A DNA stretch of 64,000 bases from Sporolactobacillus sp. STSJ-5 (lineage in GTDB: Bacteria > Bacillota > Bacilli > Bacillales > Sporolactobacillaceae): NCBI RefSeq assembly GCF_024385605.1, contig NZ_JANFOJ010000007.1, positions 100,064-164,063 of the forward strand, read 5' to 3'. Shown in pieces: positions 60,977 to 64,000 of this stretch (positions within the stretch are counted from its first letter, which is position 1; every line of letters starts with the position of its first letter). Both the position numbers and the translations under genes were made by a program. The notes beneath the pieces are model-generated. The model had not been told where the DNA came from, did no database searches, and saw only the letters and a program-made list of their open reading frames with translations.

Positions 60977-62128
60977 CTACATATCTACTCTCAATAGGTT
61001 TGAAGAGCTATGATCAAACAGCTCGGTGTAGTCATTGAGGAGTTGTGCGAAAATGCGGTCCCAGCTTTGTGACAAGGCATAGGATCTGGCGCTTTGGCTC
61101 ATTTCATGACGTATGGTTGAATCCTTAAGCAAAGTGAAAAGTGCATCTGCAAATTCACGAGCACATTTTGGAGTACATAGTTTGCCGTTTAGATTATCAG
61201 TGATAATATTTTTCACTCCGCCGGCATTTGCGCCGATTACAGGTGTTCCACATGCCATTGATTCCAATACAACATTGCCGAAGGTTTCAGTTGATGAAGG
61301 AAATACCATCAAATCAGAAGCGGCATAAACCTCTGCTAATTGGTCTGGTGTTAAGTATCCGGTAAATTGAACATTTTTGGCGGCACTGGACTTCATGTCC
61401 TTCGCAAGCGGACCATCGCCCGCAATCAGCCACTGGATACTGGTTCCATACTTATCATTTACCATGCCTATAATTGATTGCAGCGTGTCAATATCTTTTT
61501 CTGGAGCTAATCGTCCTGCAAAACAGATCAAGTGTTTTGCAGTAATTGAATATTTTCTTCGAATGTCGTTTGGATGCTCAACTGGATGAAACAAGTCACA
61601 GTCTACACCTCTGCTCCAAATGCTTAGATGCTGAAACTGTCTTTTCTCCAACTGTTTAAGTGTTTCATGAGACGGTACAAAGGTTTTTTGCAGTGAATTG
61701 TGAAACCAGCGAAGGTAATTCCATAATATTGGGGAGAGAAATTCCATCTTATAATAGGTTAAGTAAGCGTCGAAGTCAGTGTGATAGGAACCCACAAGCG
61801 GAATGTTAAACTTGTTCGCGTAATATTTTCCGAGCAGCCCCATTGTAAAAGGCGTTGCTACATGAATGAGATCCGGCTTGAAATGCAGCAGTTTTTTCTT
61901 AATAAGATGATGATTTGGCACAGCAAGGCGGCATTCCGGATAAACCGCAAATGGAATACTTTTTAATTTTTGTACATGATTATTTGTATTTTCGTCATTT
62001 ACATTTATCGGTGCGAATACCGTATAACTTATTCGCTTACGATCAAAATAGCTTGTTAGACGATCCAGAGTTTTCGCAACGCCGTTAATCTGTGGAGTAA
62101 AGGTATCTGTAAAAATAGCAATTTTCAT
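60977..62128 (-). CDS. GT4 family glycosyltransferase
   Basis: GT-B fold glycosyltransferase of 383 residues. The N-terminal start is IAIFTDTFTPQINGVAKTLDRL, with PDLIHVATPFTMGLLG and VGSYHTDFDAYL. The C-terminal half has CFAGRLAPEKDIDTL, WLIAGDGPL and the donor-binding EX7E motif in ETFGNVVLESMACGTPVIGANAGGVKNII. These fit GT4 mannosyl- or glucosyltransferases acting on lipid acceptors (MgtA / PimB-like). The acceptor is unknown. ATG 62128. Single gene. Confidence 0.9.
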   Translation of the reverse strand: MKIAIFTDTFTPQINGVAKTLDRLTSYFDRKRISYTVFAPINVNDENTNNHVQKLKSIPFAVYPECRLAVPNHHLIKKKLLHFKPDLIHVATPFTMGLLGKYYANKFNIPLVGSYHTDFDAYLTYYKMEFLSPILWNYLRWFHNSLQKTFVPSHETLKQLEKRQFQHLSIWSRGVDCDLFHPVEHPNDIRRKYSITAKHLICFAGRLAPEKDIDTLQSIIGMVNDKYGTSIQWLIAGDGPLAKDMKSSAAKNVQFTGYLTPDQLAEVYAASDLMVFPSSTETFGNVVLESMACGTPVIGANAGGVKNIITDNLNGKLCTPKCAREFADALFTLLKDSTIRHEMSQSARSYALSQSWDRIFAQLLNDYTELFDHSSSNLLRVDM

Positions 62129-62384
62129 CGATGAGCCTCCCCATTATATCGGACAGTCAATGGCCAAGGGCGTTTTCGTTTCGTGAAAAGAAATTCATGA
62201 TCATTCTTTTAGTTTAATTAGAGATCGTTAAGTTTGTTCTATATGTTGTAAATCTGGTACAAAAAAAATGTAAAAAAAATACAATGATGCCGAGACAGCT
62301 TAGACATAATGAGCTATATTAAAAAGAAAAAATCATTCTATATGACTTAAACTGTTTTCAATATAATTAGAAAGAGGTGAGACC
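62129..62384. other. AT-rich divergent intergenic region
   Basis: About 255 bases between the divergent glycosyltransferase and GNAT genes. It should contain both promoters. I see no repeat, riboswitch core or gene in it. Confidence 0.4.
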
Positions 62385-62975
62385 TTGCTCGTCTATGAAA
62401 ATAAATCAAAAAAAATAAAGGCTTATGCATTGGATTGCGAACATTGGGATGATTTCACTGTGCTATTCGGCGAACGAGGAGCATGCGGGGGATGCTGGTG
62501 TATGAACTGGCGTTTGAAAAAAGCAGACTTTGAAGCACAAAAAGGGGAGAAAAATAAGCAGGCGATGTATCAACTCGTTGAAAATGACGAATCTGTTGGC
62601 ATTTTGCTTTACATAAACGATCAGCCAGCAGGATGGTGCGCCGCATCGCCCCGCAATCAATATGGTCGTTTAGAACGCTCAAGGGTCTTCAAGCGAGTTG
62701 ATGATCTGCCTGTATGGTCGATCACCTGCTTTTTTATTGCCAAACCGTTTCGAAGGCAAGGATTATCAGCAGAATTGATCCAGGCTACTGTTAATTTTTG
62801 CATACAAAATGGAGCTGCAGTGATTGAAGCCTACCCAGAGATTCCTTATAACTCAAATGAGCCAGCAGCTTTTTTATGGAAAGGGATTCCCTCTGTTTTT
62901 GAGAAGGCCGGTTTTAGAGAAACAGTGAGGCGTTCGAAATGGAAACGAATGATGCGGTATTATGTTCAAAAATAA
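62385..62975 (+). CDS. GNAT acetyltransferase with CGGCWC motif
   Basis: A 196-residue acetyltransferase. An N-terminal Cys-rich strand GERGACGGCWCMNWRL is characteristic of a GNAT subgroup found in many bacteria and may bind metal or be redox-active. The acetyl-CoA region is SITCFFIAKPFRRQGLSAELIQATVNFC, and the end AYPEIPY... VFEKAGFRETVRRSKW fits the last helix and strand. The start is TTG 62385 after GAGGTGA. Substrate unknown. Confidence 0.85.
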   Translation: MLVYENKSKKIKAYALDCEHWDDFTVLFGERGACGGCWCMNWRLKKADFEAQKGEKNKQAMYQLVENDESVGILLYINDQPAGWCAASPRNQYGRLERSRVFKRVDDLPVWSITCFFIAKPFRRQGLSAELIQATVNFCIQNGAAVIEAYPEIPYNSNEPAAFLWKGIPSVFEKAGFRETVRRSKWKRMMRYYVQK

Positions 62976-62977
62976 TA

Positions 62978-63007
62978 AAACAGTTCTCTGTGTTACAAGA
63001 ACTGTTT
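62978..63007. terminator. Bidirectional terminator
   Basis: AAACAGTTCT (62978-62987) pairs with AGAACTGTTT (62998-63007), a 10-bp stem between convergent genes with A/T-rich flanks. Confidence 0.75.
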
Positions 63008-63027
63008 CATCAAATCTATTGGGTTAA

Positions 63028-63918
63028 TCAGGCAATCGGCAATCCGCCGGTAACGCCGTAAATTTGTCCGGTTATATAGCTGGATTCATCGGATGCGAGC
63101 AGGACATAAACTCCGGCAAGTTCTGCAGGCTGTCCGGCACGTTTATATAGAGAAGACTGTCCAAACTTTGGAATGTCGCTTTGAATTTGTCCCCCGCATA
63201 CTTGAAGCGGTGTCCATATCGGCCCAGGCGCGACAGAATTGACGCGAATCCCTTTTGAAATCAATTGTTTTGCAAGTCCTTTAGTGAATGTGGCAATCGC
63301 ACTTTTTGTCGGCGAGTAGCTCAGCAGTTCCGGACTTGGATTATATGCTTGAACAGAACTTGTGGTAATGATTGAAGATCCTTTTGGCAGATGTGGCAAG
63401 GCGGCTTTAACGATCCAATAAAGAGAAAAAACATTTGTTTCAAAGGATTTGCGCAAAACATCTGTTGGAATTTCGGTAATATTTTTATAAGCCTGCTGCA
63501 TGCCAGCAACGAGGGCGAGCGTGTCTAGACCGCCAAGTTCTTGGAATGCTTTATCAACCATTTGCTTGCAGAATGCTTCGTTGGTTATATCACCGGGAAT
63601 CAGCACTGCTTTTTTCCCCGCACCCTCAACCAACTTTTTGACATCCTCAGCGTCCGATTGCTCATAAGGCAAATAATTGATCGCGACATCTGCGCCTTCC
63701 CGTGCGTAGGCAATTGCAGCTGCTCGGGCAATTCCCGAATCTCCACCTGTAATGAGCGCTTTTCTTCCTTGTAACCTGCCGGCTCCCTTGTAGGTTTTCT
63801 CACCACAGTCCGGCACTGGATTCATTCGCGACTGCAGTCCGGGGGCAGGCTGTTCTTGCTTAGGATAAGTGCTCGACGTGTATTCTTTCGTAGGATCTTC
63901 AACGACTGTTTGAACCAT
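63028..63918 (-). CDS. Short-chain dehydrogenase, general stress (YhdF/YhxC-like)
   Basis: NAD(P)-dependent oxidoreductase of 296 residues. After an N-terminal extension of 55 residues rich in Pro/Gln ([19 protein letters not shown]), typical of this SDR branch, come [33 protein letters not shown] and [22 protein letters not shown] (Tyr and Lys of the active site). PGPIWTPLQ and [11 protein letters not shown] follow. The usual TGxxxGIG reads GIA, a small change in the cofactor loop. ATG 63918 follows GAGGGAG. B. subtilis relatives belong to the sigmaB stress group. Substrate unknown. Confidence 0.9.
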   Translation of the reverse strand: MVQTVVEDPTKEYTSSTYPKQEQPAPGLQSRMNPVPDCGEKTYKGAGRLQGRKALITGGDSGIARAAAIAYAREGADVAINYLPYEQSDAEDVKKLVEGAGKKAVLIPGDITNEAFCKQMVDKAFQELGGLDTLALVAGMQQAYKNITEIPTDVLRKSFETNVFSLYWIVKAALPHLPKGSSIITTSSVQAYNPSPELLSYSPTKSAIATFTKGLAKQLISKGIRVNSVAPGPIWTPLQVCGGQIQSDIPKFGQSSLYKRAGQPAELAGVYVLLASDESSYITGQIYGVTGGLPIA

Positions 63919-64000
63919 AAATTCTCCCTCTTTTTCTGAGATTTTAATCATTTTTTCATTCATAGCATGCACTAAATCATCTGTTTTATTTTACGTTAAA

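Noticed and set aside
1..64000. tRNA, rRNA, CRISPR arrays, prophage or intact insertion sequences
   Set aside because: No cloverleaf, rRNA segment, regular spacer repeat, integrase or transposase was seen anywhere in the window.

Overview
The window looks like chromosome of a low-GC, spore-forming member of the Bacillales. The evidence is the order hbs-folE-mtrB-hepS-menG-hepT-ndk-cheR-trp-ypiA-ypiB-ypjB, which closely follows the Bacillus subtilis 2.3 Mb region. Strong AGGAGG ribosome sites, frequent TTG/GTG starts, and sporulation-linked genes (the SpoIVA tail and YpjB) agree with this. Several Bacillus genes are missing from their usual places: aroF/aroB/aroH, trpE, hisC/tyrA/aroE, ypiF, qcrABC and ypjA. 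With the large glycogen cluster, this suggests a mainly fermentative bacillus; Sporolactobacillaceae would fit, but that is inference.

Layout. 1-5.9 kb: SpoIVA tail, HU, folE, TRAP (mtrB), menaquinone and heptaprenyl genes, ndk, cheR. 5.9-10.7 kb: trpDCFBA behind a TRAP-type attenuator, with no trpE. 10.8-17.2 kb: ypiA, ypiB (ReoY-like), ypjB, YugP-type protease, a QueT transporter under a preQ1-I riboswitch, an alpha/beta hydrolase, and a 5'-3' exonuclease. 17.5-28.3 kb: glycogen genes glgB-glgA, glgC-glgD, glgP and a GH13 hydrolase, with a cre site before glgC. 28.5-34 kb: ilvE, a DUF2871 protein, a two-gene ABC exporter, and a PadR / HAAS / repeat-membrane-protein operon. 34-38.8 kb: plsX, metA, a chemoreceptor. 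39-44.3 kb: branched-chain amino-acid ABC transporter livJ-livHMGF. 44.4-51.7 kb: a zinc-ribbon plus condensation-type acyltransferase pair, a small coiled-coil protein, MATE pump, phosphoglycerate mutase, an alaR-alaT-like pair, GNAT, and a histidine phosphatase. 51.9-54.5 kb: htpG under CIRCE, then a glutathione peroxidase. 54.6-58.3 kb: a soluble PAS chemoreceptor, then a TetR-FtsX-ATPase operon with the HrtRBA (heme efflux) arrangement. 58.4-64 kb: mostly singly transcribed accessory genes.

Genes that work together: TRAP (mtrB) is encoded about 4 kb upstream of its probable target, the trp leader. menG/hepS/hepT make menaquinone and its prenyl tail. ilvE with liv handles branched-chain amino acids. 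The glg genes make and break glycogen under probable carbon control. The parts that look least described are the PadR/HAAS/WWP-repeat membrane operon (32.5-34.1 kb), the zinc-ribbon/acyltransferase pair (44.5-45.9 kb), and a chemoreceptor that lacks its first membrane helix (36.6 kb). I saw no tRNA, rRNA, CRISPR array, prophage or intact insertion sequence.
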